This document shows positions 1 to 9,101 of a DNA stretch of 33,112 nt, in pieces. The stretch comes from an uncultured Pseudomonadota bacterium (lineage in GTDB: Bacteria; Pseudomonadota; Gammaproteobacteria; Steroidobacterales; Steroidobacteraceae). Location: the NCBI GenBank assembly GCA_902826225.1, contig CADEED010000037.1, positions 1 through 33,112 of the forward strand. The letters are read 5' to 3'. The number at the start of each line of letters is the position of its first letter. Position 1 is the stretch's first letter. A model generated the notes under the pieces. It was not told where the DNA came from. It worked only from the letters and a program-made list of their open reading frames with translations, and did not search any database. Position numbers and translations under genes: made by a program.

Positions 1-1956
1 CACGTGGGCGTGGCCACGGAGATCGAGCGTCGCGTGTCGTCGCAGAAGATCGGGGTCCGCGTGAGCGTGGGCATGGGCGATACGCGCTCGATCCGCGTCT
101 TCGTGATGGGCGAAGCGAATCGGCCGGGCAGCTACACCGTCAGCGGACTCGCGACGATGACTTCCGCGTTGTACGCGGCGGGCGGCGTCAAGGGATTCGG
201 CTCCCTGCGAGACATCCAGCTGAAGCGCGGCGGCGCGGTCGTCCGCCATCTCGATCTCTACGATCTGCTGCTGCGCGGAGACACGAGCGACGACGCCGGC
301 CTGTTGTCGGGCGACGTCATCTTCATCCCGCCGGCCAGCACCACGGTTGCCGTCGACGGCGAGGTGAACCGGCCCGCGATCTACGAAGTGCTCCCGGACA
401 CGTCCGTGAACGACATCATCGCGCTCGCCGGCGGACTCACGTCGGAAGCGGATCGCGAGCGCGTGGCGATCGTCCGGATCGGCGACGAATCGGCGCGCTC
501 GGTGGTGAACGTGCCGTTGCGCGAGCGCGGTGCCAGCGAACTGCTGCGCAATGGCGATTCACTGCGCGTGCTGCAGCTGCGGCCGACGATCGATCGCGGC
601 GTGACCATCGAGGGTTTCGTCTTCCGGCCGGGCGTGGTCGCGTGGCGCGAAGGCATGCGCCTGACTGATGCTTTGCCGTCGTTCCTGGAGCTGCGGCAGA
701 ACGCCGATCCGCGCTACATTTTCATCCGGCGCGAGCTGCCTCCGGACCGGCGCGTCGCCGCCGTGTCGGCGGACCTCGGCGCGGCGCTGCGCGCGCCGAC
801 CTCGGCCGCGAATCCCGTGCTGATGCCGCGCGACCGGATCATCGTGTTCGATACCGAGTCGGGCCGCGAGCAGCAACTCAAGCCGGTGCTCGACGAACTC
901 CGCCGGCAATCGAGCATCGACCAGCCCTCCCAGCTGGTACGCATCGACGGCCGCGTGAAGGCACGCGGTGAGTATCCGCTCGAGATCGGCATGCGCGTGA
1001 GCGACCTCCTGCGCGCCGGCGGCGGTCTCGAAGATGCCGCCTATGCCGCGCGCGCCGAGCTCACGCGCTACCGCGTGACGGATTCCAGCCGCAACACCAC
1101 GCTCATCGAAATCGACCTCGAAGCCATCGTGCGCGGCGATGCCGCCGCCGATCTCGAGCTGCAACCCTTCGACTTCCTCACCATCCGCGAGGTGCCGGAG
1201 TGGAGCGAGCAGGAGCGGGTGACGCTCGAAGGCGAAGTGCGCTTCCCGGGTGTCTACCCGATCCGCCGCGGCGAAACGCTGCGCTCCGTGCTGAAGCGCG
1301 CGGGCGGGTTCTCCGGTTTCGCGTTCCCGCAGGGCGCCGTCTTCACGCGTGAAGAACTCAAGGATCGCGAGCAGGCACAGATCGATAGGCTGGCCCTGAG
1401 GCTCCAGAACGATCTCGCGACCACCGCGCTGCAGGCGGCGGCCGCCAACCAGTCCGGCGCGAACGAGTCGCTGACGGTCGGGCAATCGCTGTTGTCGCAG
1501 TTGAAATCGACCGAGGCAGTCGGGCGACTCGTGATCAAGATCGACGGCGATCTCACCGACGATCGCGATCGCGGATTCGACCTCGTGCTGCGCGAAGGCG
1601 ACCGGCTCATGGTGCCGAAGCTGAAACAGGAAGTGACGGTCATCGGCGAGGTGCAGACGAACACCTCGCACTTCTACGAGGAGCGCATCGATCGTGACGG
1701 CTACATCGCGATGAGCGGTGGGCTCACGCGCAAGGCCGACAAGGGGCGCATCTACATCGTGCGCGCGAACGGCAGCGTGGTGTCCAGCGAGAGCTCCGGC
1801 TGGTTCCGCAGCAGCGCGCAGGCGAAAATCGAGCCGGGCGACACCGTCGTCGTGCCGCTCGATACGGAACGCATGCCGGCGTTGCCGCTGTGGCAGGCGG
1901 TCACCAGCATCGTCTACAACCTCGCGATCGCGGCCGCCGCGGTGAATTCATTCTGA
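1..1956 (+). CDS. Polysaccharide export protein with multiple SLBB domains (5' truncated)
   Basis: The reading frame is open from the first base, so the N-terminus (signal peptide and Poly_export domain) lies outside the window. About 650 residues remain. They hold roughly six SLBB-type repeats, each starting with a pattern like V-x-G-E-V-x-x-P-G-x-Y and a downstream GG(V/L): near residues 28, 112, 200, 313, 408 and 545. The last 25 residues are hydrophobic (LPLWQAVTSIVYNLAIAAAA), which could be the outer-membrane-spanning helix seen in Wza-type proteins. Known role of the family: the periplasmic and outer-membrane channel that exports capsule, EPS or O-antigen-like polymer. Six repeats is more than the two or three in classical Wza and resembles the long WbfF/OtnA-type exporters of vibrios. 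The stop overlaps the start of the next gene (wzz-like) by one base, as expected for an export/copolymerase pair. Family assignment is sure; the exact polymer exported is inference. Confidence 0.93.
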   Translation, partial: HVGVATEIERRVSSQKIGVRVSVGMGDTRSIRVFVMGEANRPGSYTVSGLATMTSALYAAGGVKGFGSLRDIQLKRGGAVVRHLDLYDLLLRGDTSDDAGLLSGDVIFIPPASTTVAVDGEVNRPAIYEVLPDTSVNDIIALAGGLTSEADRERVAIVRIGDESARSVVNVPLRERGASELLRNGDSLRVLQLRPTIDRGVTIEGFVFRPGVVAWREGMRLTDALPSFLELRQNADPRYIFIRRELPPDRRVAAVSADLGAALRAPTSAANPVLMPRDRIIVFDTESGREQQLKPVLDELRRQSSIDQPSQLVRIDGRVKARGEYPLEIGMRVSDLLRAGGGLEDAAYAARAELTRYRVTDSSRNTTLIEIDLEAIVRGDAAADLELQPFDFLTIREVPEWSEQERVTLEGEVRFPGVYPIRRGETLRSVLKRAGGFSGFAFPQGAVFTREELKDREQAQIDRLALRLQNDLATTALQAAAANQSGANESLTVGQSLLSQLKSTEAVGRLVIKIDGDLTDDRDRGFDLVLREGDRLMVPKLKQEVTVIGEVQTNTSHFYEERIDRDGYIAMSGGLTRKADKGRIYIVRANGSVVSSESSGWFRSSAQAKIEPGDTVVVPLDTERMPALPLWQAVTSIVYNLAIAAAAVNSF

Positions 1957-2891
1957 TGGCGGAGACTCCCGGAAATCCCACGCCACCGCCGGCGCCTCTG
2001 CCGACGATGAGCACGCCCGGCTGGTTCGTGCCGGCGTTCCCGACCGGCGCCGCGCGCGCGTCCGAGCTGTCGATCGGCACCGTGCTGCGCAAGCGCTGGC
2101 TGCTGCTCCTGGTCGTGCCGCTGTTGCTCTCGGCCGCGGCGGTGGCGTACGTCGTCACCGCGCCGCGCATCTACGAGGCGCGCGTGCTGCTCGCGCCCGT
2201 GACGGAAGAGGAGTTGGGCGGCGTACTCGGTTCCTTCGCCGGACAGTTCCGCGGCCTCGCGCCGGCGCTCGGTCTCAACCTGGGTGGCGGCAACACGATG
2301 GCCGATCGAGCGATCGCCGTGATGCATTCGCGCAGTTTCACCACCGAGTACCTCAGGAAAAACGATCTGCTGCCCGAGCTGTTCCCGGAGCGCTGGGACG
2401 CGGTGGCGAAGGCCTGGAAGACACGCGAGCCGACCATCGACGAGATGTTCGAGCGTTTCGACCGCGACGTGCGCTTCATTTCGACCGACCGCAAGAACGG
2501 CTTCACGCAGGTGTCCCTCCGCCTGCGCAATCGCGAGTCGACGGTGCGCTGGGCCGCGCTGTTCGTCGAGCAGGTGAACGTGCGCATGCGCGAGCAGGCC
2601 GCCGACGAGGCCACGCGCAATCTCGAATACCTGCGGCGCGAACTCGCGAACGATCATCCGATCGGCGTGCAGAACGCGCTGTTCGATCTCGTCGAAACCC
2701 AGATCCGCGACAAGATGATGGCGAGCGTGCGGCACGAGTACGCATTTCGCGTCGTCGATCCGCCGACGCTGCCGGACTCCGATCGATTCGTGAGCCCGCG
2801 CCGCGCGCTGAGTGTCGCGCTCGCCTTCGTCGTCGGCCTGCTGCTCGCCGTCACGATTGCCATCTTCCTCGAGCGGCGCCGGACGATCTGA
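1956..2891 (+). CDS. wzz: Wzz-type chain-length determinant (polysaccharide copolymerase)
   Basis: A protein of 311 residues with the classic Wzz layout: a Pro-rich cytoplasmic N-terminus, a first membrane helix at about residues 48-68 preceded by RKR, a long periplasmic domain beginning APRIYEARVLLAPV, and a second helix at about 285-305 preceded by a Pro-rich segment (VVDPPTLPDSDRFVSPRR). It ends with an Arg-rich tail and carries no C-terminal tyrosine-kinase domain, so it is the Wzz/PCP-1 or kinase-less type. The family sets the modal length of polymer made by Wzy at the inner membrane. The ATG is taken because it overlaps the stop of the upstream export gene (TGATG), the usual sign of translational coupling. 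Longer in-frame starts would run far into that gene. Confident. Confidence 0.92.
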   Translation: MAETPGNPTPPPAPLPTMSTPGWFVPAFPTGAARASELSIGTVLRKRWLLLLVVPLLLSAAAVAYVVTAPRIYEARVLLAPVTEEELGGVLGSFAGQFRGLAPALGLNLGGGNTMADRAIAVMHSRSFTTEYLRKNDLLPELFPERWDAVAKAWKTREPTIDEMFERFDRDVRFISTDRKNGFTQVSLRLRNRESTVRWAALFVEQVNVRMREQAADEATRNLEYLRRELANDHPIGVQNALFDLVETQIRDKMMASVRHEYAFRVVDPPTLPDSDRFVSPRRALSVALAFVVGLLLAVTIAIFLERRRTI

Positions 2892-2898
2892 GCCCACC

Positions 2899-3966
2899 AT
2901 GCCCGCCTCACGCCCCGCGTCCCTAGTCTCCGGCCGCAAGGTCCGCTTCGCCGTCATCGGCTGCGGCCGCATCGCCGGCAAGCACTTCGAAGCACTGAAA
3001 TCGCACGCCGCGAACGCCGAGATCACGGCCGTCTGCGACACCGATCCCAGGGCGCTCGCCGCCGCGGCCACCGCGACGGGTGCGAAGGGTTTCGCCGACC
3101 TGCGCGAGTTGCTCGCGCAGTCGGATGCCGACGTCGTCGTATTGTGTACGCCGTCGGGCATGCATCCGAACCAGGTGATCGCGGTGGCCGAGTCGGGCCG
3201 CCACGTCGTCACCGAGAAACCCATGGCGACGCGCTGGGCGGACGGGCTGCGCATGGTGCAGGCCTGCGATCGCGCGGGTGTGCGCCTGTTCGTCGTCAAG
3301 CAGAACCGCCGCAATGCGACGCTGCAGCTGCTCAAGCGCGCGGTCGAGCAGCGCCGGTTCGGCCGCATCTACATGGCCACGATCAACGTGTTCTGGAACC
3401 GTCCGCAGTCGTACTTCGACAGCGCGGCGTGGCGTGGCACCTGGGAGTTCGACGGCGGCGCGCTCATGAACCAGGCCAGCCACTACGTCGACCTGCTCGA
3501 CTGGCTCATGGGGCCCGTCGAGAGCGTGCAGGCCTACGTCGCCACGCTGGCGCGCCACATCGAGGTCGAGGACACCGCGACGGTCGGTGTGCGCTGGCGT
3601 TCGGGCGCGCTCGGTTCGGTGAACGTGACGATGCTCGCGTACAAGCAGAATTTCGAAGGCGCCATCACCATCCTGGGCGAGAACGGCACGGTCCGCGTTG
3701 GCGGCGTCGCGGTGAACCAGATCCAGCACTGGGAGTTCGCCGACACGCGTCCCGAGGATGCGACGGTGAAGGAGGCGAGCTACGCCACGACCTCGGTCTA
3801 CGGTTTCGGGCACCCGCTGTACTACGACAACGTGATCAACACGCTGCGCGGTTCAGCCGAAGCGGAGACGGACGGTCGCGAGGGACTGCGCTCCCTCGAG
3901 ATCCTCATCGCGAGCTACACGTCCGCGCGCGACGGTCGGCGAGTGGCCCTGCCACTTGAGTTCTGA
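2899..3966 (+). CDS. wlbA: Gfo/Idh/MocA dehydrogenase, WlbA/WbpB type (UDP-GlcNAc-uronate 3-dehydrogenase)
   Basis: 355 residues. The N-terminal Rossmann fold has VIGCGRIAGKH at about 19-29, and the family EKP motif follows at 106-108. A dimerisation/catalytic domain contains KQNRRNATLQLL, FWNRPQSYFD, WRGTWEFDGGALMNQASHYVDLL (catalytic His about 195) and SVYGFGHPLYYDNVI. These blocks match my recollection of WlbA of Bordetella and WbpB of Pseudomonas, which oxidise C3 of UDP-N-acetylglucosaminuronate on the way to UDP-2,3-diacetamido-2,3-dideoxy-glucuronate. The ATG lies 7 bases after wzz; a longer start would run deep into it. The pathway partner WbpD is also present in the window (minus strand near 21 kb). 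A WbpA-type UDP-GlcNAc 6-dehydrogenase and a clear WbpE are not. Subfamily assignment is from recognisable sequence blocks, without a database search. Confidence 0.88.
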   Translation: MPASRPASLVSGRKVRFAVIGCGRIAGKHFEALKSHAANAEITAVCDTDPRALAAAATATGAKGFADLRELLAQSDADVVVLCTPSGMHPNQVIAVAESGRHVVTEKPMATRWADGLRMVQACDRAGVRLFVVKQNRRNATLQLLKRAVEQRRFGRIYMATINVFWNRPQSYFDSAAWRGTWEFDGGALMNQASHYVDLLDWLMGPVESVQAYVATLARHIEVEDTATVGVRWRSGALGSVNVTMLAYKQNFEGAITILGENGTVRVGGVAVNQIQHWEFADTRPEDATVKEASYATTSVYGFGHPLYYDNVINTLRGSAEAETDGREGLRSLEILIASYTSARDGRRVALPLEF

Positions 3967-5233
3967 GTACGACAGGTCCGCGCCACTCGCGGTGTTGTAC
4001 GCCGCGGTACTCGCCGGATTCCCGTTCGCCTCCCTGCTGCCGACCGCGCTCGGACTGCCGAGCACGCCATTCTCTGTCGGTTTCCGCGCATTCGTGCTGC
4101 TGCTCGCCACCTTCTGCGTACTCGAGTGGTTCACGCGCCGCCGGCCGCTGCATCGTGGCTGGGCCTGGCTCGCGCTCGCGGGGTTCTGGACCGTCTACCT
4201 GGCCAAGATGGTGTTCGAGGTCGGCACGCCGCGCATGCCGCTCATCATGGCCCCGGCGGAGTACGCACTCTTCGCCATCGGCGTCTGCATCGCGCCACTC
4301 ACGGCGATGCTCGAGGTGCCGTCGCGCGCGACCCTGGCGCTCGCCTGGCGCGCCTGCGCATTCACGATCTCGGTGCCGACCCTCGCGGTCCTCTACATGT
4401 TCGCGACCGGCCGCATTTCGATCGCCGAGAGTGAGCGGTTGTCCACGGACATCATCAATCCGATCACGCTCGGGTACATGGGCGCCGGGCTCATCGTGAT
4501 CCTGGTCGCGCGCCCCTTCGAATGGCCGGGCGCATCCCGCGCGGCGCGGGCGCTGCTCTGGGCCGCGCGCCTCGCCGGCATCGCCGCGGGTCTCGCCGTC
4601 GCTGTCGCATCGGGGTCGCGCGGACCCATGGTCGCGCTGGTGGGTGCGATGGCTGCCTGGATCGCGATCGTTCCCGTGCGGCAGCCGCATCGCGGGCGCC
4701 GGATCGCGCTGCGCATCGCCGCCCTGGTCGTCGCGGCCGTCGTCCTCGTGATCCTCGCGCAGACGTTCGCCGATTCGATCAAGGCGTTCAGTCCTCTCGA
4801 GCGGTTGACGGGCACATCCGTGGATTCGTCGCTCGACTACCGACAACGCGCGCTCACCGGCGCCATTGCGCAGTTCGTCGAGCACCCGGTGTTCGGTGAC
4901 ACGCTGCTCGAGCGCACGACCATCGACTATCCACACAACATCTATGTCGAGAGCCTCATGGCGGTCGGCCTCGTGGGCACGCTGCCGCTGCTGGTGTTCG
5001 CCGTGCTCGCCGTGCGTGCCGCATTGCGCCTGCTGCGCCACGACGCGGCCGCGCGCTGGCTCGCGTTGCTCTTCCTCATGCAGTGCGTGGCCAGCGCGAC
5101 GAGCGGCGCGATCTACGTCGCCGACGCGTTCTGGTGCTTCGGCGCGGCCTGCATCGCGCGCGCCTCGGTTTCCACCGTCTCGGTGACGCTGGGCCATCCG
5201 GCGCGCCGCGCCGACGCATCGTCCGCGGCCTGA
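3956..5233 (+). CDS. wzy: O-antigen polymerase/ligase-like membrane protein (Wzy candidate)
   Basis: About 425 residues, very hydrophobic, with roughly ten predicted membrane helices and a periplasmic loop in the C-terminal half. The segment SGSRGPMVALVGAMAAW and the following loop with SSLDYRQRALTGAIAQFVEHPVFGD and YPHNIYVESLMAVGLVG are typical of the Wzy_C/O-antigen-ligase fold: an SRG motif, then H-N-x-x-x-E in the late loop. Family members either polymerise undecaprenyl-linked repeat units or ligate polymer to lipid A core. Position between wzz and wzx in a repeat-unit operon favours the polymerase. The start is uncertain: TTG at 3956 overlaps wlbA by 11 bases, GTG at 3992 is an alternative, and neither has a clear ribosome-binding site. 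Confidence 0.8.
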   Translation: MSSEYDRSAPLAVLYAAVLAGFPFASLLPTALGLPSTPFSVGFRAFVLLLATFCVLEWFTRRRPLHRGWAWLALAGFWTVYLAKMVFEVGTPRMPLIMAPAEYALFAIGVCIAPLTAMLEVPSRATLALAWRACAFTISVPTLAVLYMFATGRISIAESERLSTDIINPITLGYMGAGLIVILVARPFEWPGASRAARALLWAARLAGIAAGLAVAVASGSRGPMVALVGAMAAWIAIVPVRQPHRGRRIALRIAALVVAAVVLVILAQTFADSIKAFSPLERLTGTSVDSSLDYRQRALTGAIAQFVEHPVFGDTLLERTTIDYPHNIYVESLMAVGLVGTLPLLVFAVLAVRAALRLLRHDAAARWLALLFLMQCVASATSGAIYVADAFWCFGAACIARASVSTVSVTLGHPARRADASSAA

Positions 5234-5235
5234 GC

Positions 5236-6528
5236 GTGGAGCGCGAGGGCATCATCGCGCGCACCTGGCGCCGCGTGCTCGCGGACCGCACCCGCTCGCG
5301 CGCGCTGCTGCTGCTCGGCGGGAATCTCGGCGCTCATGCCATCACGCTGTTGCTGCTGCCGATGCTCACGCGCGTCGCGTCGCCGGTCGAGTTCGGCGAC
5401 TTCGCGCGCTACGTGAGTTTCGTCGGCGTGCTGCTCCCGGTCGCATCGCTGCGCTACGAGTGGGCAATCCCGCTGGCGCGCGATCCCGCGCGCAACGCGC
5501 GCCTCATCGAGCTCAGCCTGTGGGTGCTCGCGGCGATCTCGCTGCTGACTTTCGCGGTCGCCAGCTGGCCCGCGGCGCGCGCGCTCACGGGTGGGGCGCT
5601 CACGCAATGGGTGGCGCCCGGTCTCGTGGTGCTCGGATGCGTGCAGCTCGTCTCGAGCTGGACGATCCGCACGGCCGAGTTCCGCATGTTCACCGTCGCG
5701 CGCGTGCTGCACAGCCTGTTCGTCGGCGTGGCGCAGATCGTCCTCGTGATGGCCTTCGGCGGCGCGGGACTCATCGTCGGGCACCTGGGCGGGCAGGTGC
5801 TCGCGTACGCGTACATCGGCTCGCGCATCGCGGTCGATGCGCGCGACGGACGGCAGAGCGATCCGGCGGTCACGGTCGGCACTGTCGCGCAGGAGTACAG
5901 GCGCTTTCCACTCGTGTCCGCACCGTCGTCGCTGGTCAACGCGCTGGGCGTCGAGGCGCCGATCCTGCTCATCGGTTCGCTGGTCGGGACGGCATCCGCC
6001 GGCCAGCTCGCGCTCGCCCAGCGCATCGCCGCGCTGCCCGGGATGCTGGTGACGCAGTCGCTGGGACAGTCTTTCTACTCGGAGGCGGCGATGCTGGCGC
6101 GCACGGAGGATCCGGGCCTGCGCACGTTGTACCGGCGCACCGTGCGCCACCTCGCGCTGCTGGGCGGCGTGGTGGCGGTCGCGCTGGGCGCGGCACCGTG
6201 GATCTTCCCGATCCTGTTCGGCGCCCAGTGGCAGACGGCGGGCTGGATGGCGGCCGCGCTGGGCTTGCTGGTTTTCTCGCAGATGACGTTCGGAACCGTC
6301 TCGTGCCTCGAATACCTTAATCGTCAGGGCCTCAATTTTCTGTGGAATTTCGTGCGGCTCGCGCTGGTCGCGGCGGCGATCGTCGTCTGCCAGCTGCTCG
6401 AGTGTTCCGCGACGGTAACCGTCGCCGTATACTCCGCCGCCTCCGCCGTGTGGTACCCGGCGTTGTACGCGATGAACGAATACTCTCTGGCGCGCGCCGC
6501 CGGGCATCCTCAAGGGCAAGCGACGTGA
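5236..6528 (+). CDS. wzx: Wzx-type polysaccharide flippase
   Basis: 430 residues with about twelve hydrophobic segments and the N-terminal signature of the MOP/PST exporter family (LLLLGGNLGAHAITLLLLP followed by a short loop and EFGDFARYVSFVGVL). Conserved charged and aromatic residues (RYEWAIPLARD) follow the second helix, as in RfbX/Wzx proteins. The family flips undecaprenyl-diphosphate-linked repeat units across the inner membrane. The GTG at 5236 is chosen because it sits 2 bases after the stop of the upstream gene; the open frame continues upstream only by overlapping that gene out of frame. The 3' end overlaps the next gene in a GTGA arrangement. Family is clear; it is the only flippase seen. 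Confidence 0.9.
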   Translation: MEREGIIARTWRRVLADRTRSRALLLLGGNLGAHAITLLLLPMLTRVASPVEFGDFARYVSFVGVLLPVASLRYEWAIPLARDPARNARLIELSLWVLAAISLLTFAVASWPAARALTGGALTQWVAPGLVVLGCVQLVSSWTIRTAEFRMFTVARVLHSLFVGVAQIVLVMAFGGAGLIVGHLGGQVLAYAYIGSRIAVDARDGRQSDPAVTVGTVAQEYRRFPLVSAPSSLVNALGVEAPILLIGSLVGTASAGQLALAQRIAALPGMLVTQSLGQSFYSEAAMLARTEDPGLRTLYRRTVRHLALLGGVVAVALGAAPWIFPILFGAQWQTAGWMAAALGLLVFSQMTFGTVSCLEYLNRQGLNFLWNFVRLALVAAAIVVCQLLECSATVTVAVYSAASAVWYPALYAMNEYSLARAAGHPQGQAT

Positions 6529-7247
6529 GCGAGAACTTCGGCGAAGCCGGTTTCTGGGTCGATCAGTGGAAAGAGAAGCTCGAGGGCTATCTACGCGCGC
6601 CGGCGCGGGCAGGCCGCTTCATCGAGGGTCGCTTCGGCAAGTCCGTCGAGAGCACGCTCGAACTCGGCGCCGGCAGCTGCCGCGACAGCCTCTACCTCGC
6701 ATCGAGGGGCTATCGCGCCACGGCGTCCGACTTCAACCAGCAGACCATCGATTACCTGAGCACTCGTTTCCCGTCGAGCGGAGTCAGCTTCTCCGCCGAC
6801 GATTCGCGCAAGCTGCCGTTCGGCGACGGCCAATTCGACGTCGTCTTCCACAACGGGCTCATCGTCTGCTTCGACGACGACGCGGACGTGAGCGCGATCC
6901 TGCGCGAGCAGTTCCGCGTCGCGAAGAAGTACGCGGTGCTCCTCGTCCACAACGGCGAGAACGCCAAACTGCGCGCGGAGTTCGCGCGTCTCGGTGCGAG
7001 CGACCCGCTGTACCGCATCCGCTTCTACACGCGCGCGGACGTCGAACGCAGCCTCCAGCTGGCGGGCGTCAGGTATCGCCGGCTCGCATTCCACAAGTTC
7101 GGCGGCGTGGCCGATGCGTTCTACGGTCCACGAATCAAGGGCATCCCGAACCCGCTGAACGGCGTCGCCGAATCCTTCGTGAATTCCCTCTATCCACTGC
7201 AGCCCTGGTCGCGCGTCGAGCGCATCGCGGCCGTCGCGGAGATCTAG
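6525..7247 (+). CDS. Class I SAM-dependent methyltransferase
   Basis: 240 residues from a GTG start that overlaps the wzx stop (GTGA). The SAM-binding motif I is TLELGAGSCRDSLYLA (about residues 44-59). The acidic motif II region is ATASDFNQQTIDYL and the post-II motif is FGDGQFDVVFHNGLIVCF. The fold is therefore a Rossmann-type methyltransferase of the kind that methylates sugar hydroxyls or amino groups. The substrate cannot be read from the sequence. It sits directly upstream of the ATP-grasp, oxygenase and deacetylase genes and is probably a glycan-tailoring or nucleotide-sugar-modifying enzyme. A second, unrelated-looking methyltransferase is encoded at 14162-14944. Confidence 0.8.
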   Translation: MSENFGEAGFWVDQWKEKLEGYLRAPARAGRFIEGRFGKSVESTLELGAGSCRDSLYLASRGYRATASDFNQQTIDYLSTRFPSSGVSFSADDSRKLPFGDGQFDVVFHNGLIVCFDDDADVSAILREQFRVAKKYAVLLVHNGENAKLRAEFARLGASDPLYRIRFYTRADVERSLQLAGVRYRRLAFHKFGGVADAFYGPRIKGIPNPLNGVAESFVNSLYPLQPWSRVERIAAVAEI

Positions 7248-7283
7248 CGTCGCTGCGCCCTCGCGGCGCCCGCGGCCCGGCCG

Positions 7284-8345
7284 ATGTCAGAGCAACCGTC
7301 CAACGTCGTCTTCTCGAATTTCGTCAGCGCACGCTCGTTGCGCCGCGGGCTCGCGCGCCTGGGCGAAGCCCTGCACGAGCATGGCGCTGCGGGGCCGTTC
7401 GTGCCGCCGCTGTCGCGCGAACCGCGCCGCGGCGACCGGCTGTTCTTCACGGATGAAAGCGGGCTCGGGCGCTACCTCGGCCGCGAAGGATTCGAGTTCC
7501 ATCCGCGCCGGGTCGACTGGCCGCTCGACGACAAGTTCGCGTTCGTCGGGGTGGTGCGCGCGGCCGGCGGGGATCCGGTGCCCGGGCGGCCACTCGAGGA
7601 GCTCGACCGCATCGAACGATTCCCGATCATCCTCAAGGGCAGGCACTCCTGGGTCGACGACCGTCCCCATCCGCGCGGCGCGATCTGCCGTTCCGCCGCC
7701 GACGTGCGCGCGGCGCTCGATCGTTTCGCGCGGGAGGGCTTCCCGGCGAGCGGCTTCTACCTGCAAGCCTGGATCCCCGACGGCGTGACCAACTGCTGGT
7801 CGGTGAGCGGTTGGTTCGACGCGGAGCGGCCCGAACGGGAGGCTCTGCTCGTCACGCAAAAGCTGGCCGCGACCCGCGATGGCCTCGGATACGCGCTGCT
7901 GGTCGGGACGATGCCCGACCCGGGTGGATTGGTGGAACGCTCGCGGCGCCTGCTGGCGGCCCTGCGGTACACCGGCCCTTTCGAACTCGAATTCCTGCAT
8001 GATTCGCTCGCCGGGACGTTTCACGAGCTCGAGCTGAATCCGCGCTTCTGGCTGCAGCACTCGGTCTTCGTGGAGGCGCGTGACAACGTGTTGTTGCGCC
8101 GGTATCTCGGTCGCGAAGACGGGGCCGGGGCCGCGTCGAGGGACGTCCTGTGGGTGTCGGGGGTCGGCCTCCTGACCACGCTTGCGCGATCGCTGCAGCC
8201 CGAATCGCGCGCGGTGCTCGGCGTCGTGCGCGACTGGCGGCGGCGCGGCGCGCAGATCCTGGTCGATCCGCCGCTGCCGGTAGCGTTGCGCCTGCTGCTG
8301 GCTGACGCGTGGCGGCGGGTACGCGCGAGGATCGGCGTTCGATGA
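7284..8345 (+). CDS. ATP-grasp family protein (carboxylate-amine ligase-like)
   Basis: 353 residues. The middle shows ATP-grasp features: a nucleotide-binding lysine in FPIILKGRHSW (about K118), a glycine-poor lid (RPHPRGAICRSAADV), FYLQAWIPDG, and the late metal-binding block PFELEFLHDSLAGTFHELELNPRFWLQ, which carries the Glu and Asn ligands. Known ATP-grasp enzymes of this shape activate a carboxylate as an acyl phosphate and join it to an amine or similar nucleophile. Within a polysaccharide cluster this could add an amino acid or other acid to an amino sugar, but that is inference. The C-terminal 80 residues are Arg-rich and match nothing I recognise. The ATG is 36 bases after the methyltransferase, the loosest junction in this part of the operon. 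The 3' end overlaps an ATGA start candidate of the next gene. Confidence 0.72.
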   Translation: MSEQPSNVVFSNFVSARSLRRGLARLGEALHEHGAAGPFVPPLSREPRRGDRLFFTDESGLGRYLGREGFEFHPRRVDWPLDDKFAFVGVVRAAGGDPVPGRPLEELDRIERFPIILKGRHSWVDDRPHPRGAICRSAADVRAALDRFAREGFPASGFYLQAWIPDGVTNCWSVSGWFDAERPEREALLVTQKLAATRDGLGYALLVGTMPDPGGLVERSRRLLAALRYTGPFELEFLHDSLAGTFHELELNPRFWLQHSVFVEARDNVLLRRYLGREDGAGAASRDVLWVSGVGLLTTLARSLQPESRAVLGVVRDWRRRGAQILVDPPLPVALRLLLADAWRRVRARIGVR

Positions 8346-8365
8346 ATTCTGGAACGGAAAGAGAC

Positions 8366-9100
8366 ATGGACAACCAATTCAAGTCCGGCGTGCTCACGGA
8401 GAGCGGGGTCGCGGGCCTCACGGGCGCACAGTCGCGCGCGGCGTACGAGCGGCAGGGCTATCTATCCGTCGAGCGCGCGCTCGATCCGGCGTTCTGCCAG
8501 CAGTCGATTGGTTCGCTCGCCAACGCGTCGCTCATCCGCGTGGAATCCAGCGATCGCCGCGGCACCACGAAGTTCATGACGTTGAACGGCGAGGAGTTGC
8601 TGGAGCGCGTGCCGCGGCTGCGCGATCTCGCGCTCGAGTTCGCCGACATAGTGAGCCGGCTCGCCGGCACGACGTACGTGCCGCTCGACAACTCGAAGGT
8701 CGGCATCTCGCTCAACTACACGCCGCCCGGCGGGGCATTCGTGCGCCATTTCGATCGCAACGAGATCACCGTCTCGCTGTACCTCAACGAAGTGGCCAAC
8801 GGCGAACTCACCATCTGGCCCAACATCGTCACGCCGTTCCTGGACCGCTTCGGGCGCTACCGGCTGCCGCTCGCGTTGTGGAAGACGCGCGTGACCGGCT
8901 CCATCGACATCCCCCCGCGCATCGGCACGGCGGTGGTGTTCTCGCGGCGCACCGTGCACGCGGTCTCTCCGGTGACCGGCGAGCGGTGCCGTGTGAGCAT
9001 CATCCTCGCGTACGACCGGCCCGGCCGCAGTTTCATGGACGTACCCGACTACTACGGCCAGGGCCACTCAAGGGCAGTGCTCGAGCAGGTTCGCGCCTGA
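8366..9100 (+). CDS. 2-oxoglutarate/Fe(II)-dependent oxygenase-like protein
   Basis: 244 residues. The jelly-roll core shows the facial triad: H128-F-D130 in AFVRHFDRNEITVSLYLN and H198 in FSRRTVHAVSPV. R209 (ERCRVSIILAY), about eleven residues on, would bind 2-oxoglutarate. This spacing fits Phytanoyl-CoA/prolyl-hydroxylase-like dioxygenases. A role in hydroxylating or oxidatively trimming a glycan substituent is inferred only from position. The start at 8366 is chosen for the purine-rich GGAAAGAG just upstream. An in-frame ATG at 8342, overlapping the previous stop as ATGA, would add eight residues and is also plausible. The next gene begins one base after the stop. Family call is moderate-to-good because all ligand residues are visible. 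Confidence 0.75.
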   Translation: MDNQFKSGVLTESGVAGLTGAQSRAAYERQGYLSVERALDPAFCQQSIGSLANASLIRVESSDRRGTTKFMTLNGEELLERVPRLRDLALEFADIVSRLAGTTYVPLDNSKVGISLNYTPPGGAFVRHFDRNEITVSLYLNEVANGELTIWPNIVTPFLDRFGRYRLPLALWKTRVTGSIDIPPRIGTAVVFSRRTVHAVSPVTGERCRVSIILAYDRPGRSFMDVPDYYGQGHSRAVLEQVRA

Positions 9101-9101
9101 G

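Noticed and set aside
3905..5197. 430-codon minus-strand open frame opposite the Wzy-like gene
   Set aside because: Composition (Arg, Asp, Glu, His rich) is that of an antisense shadow of a hydrophobic membrane protein; no domain is visible.
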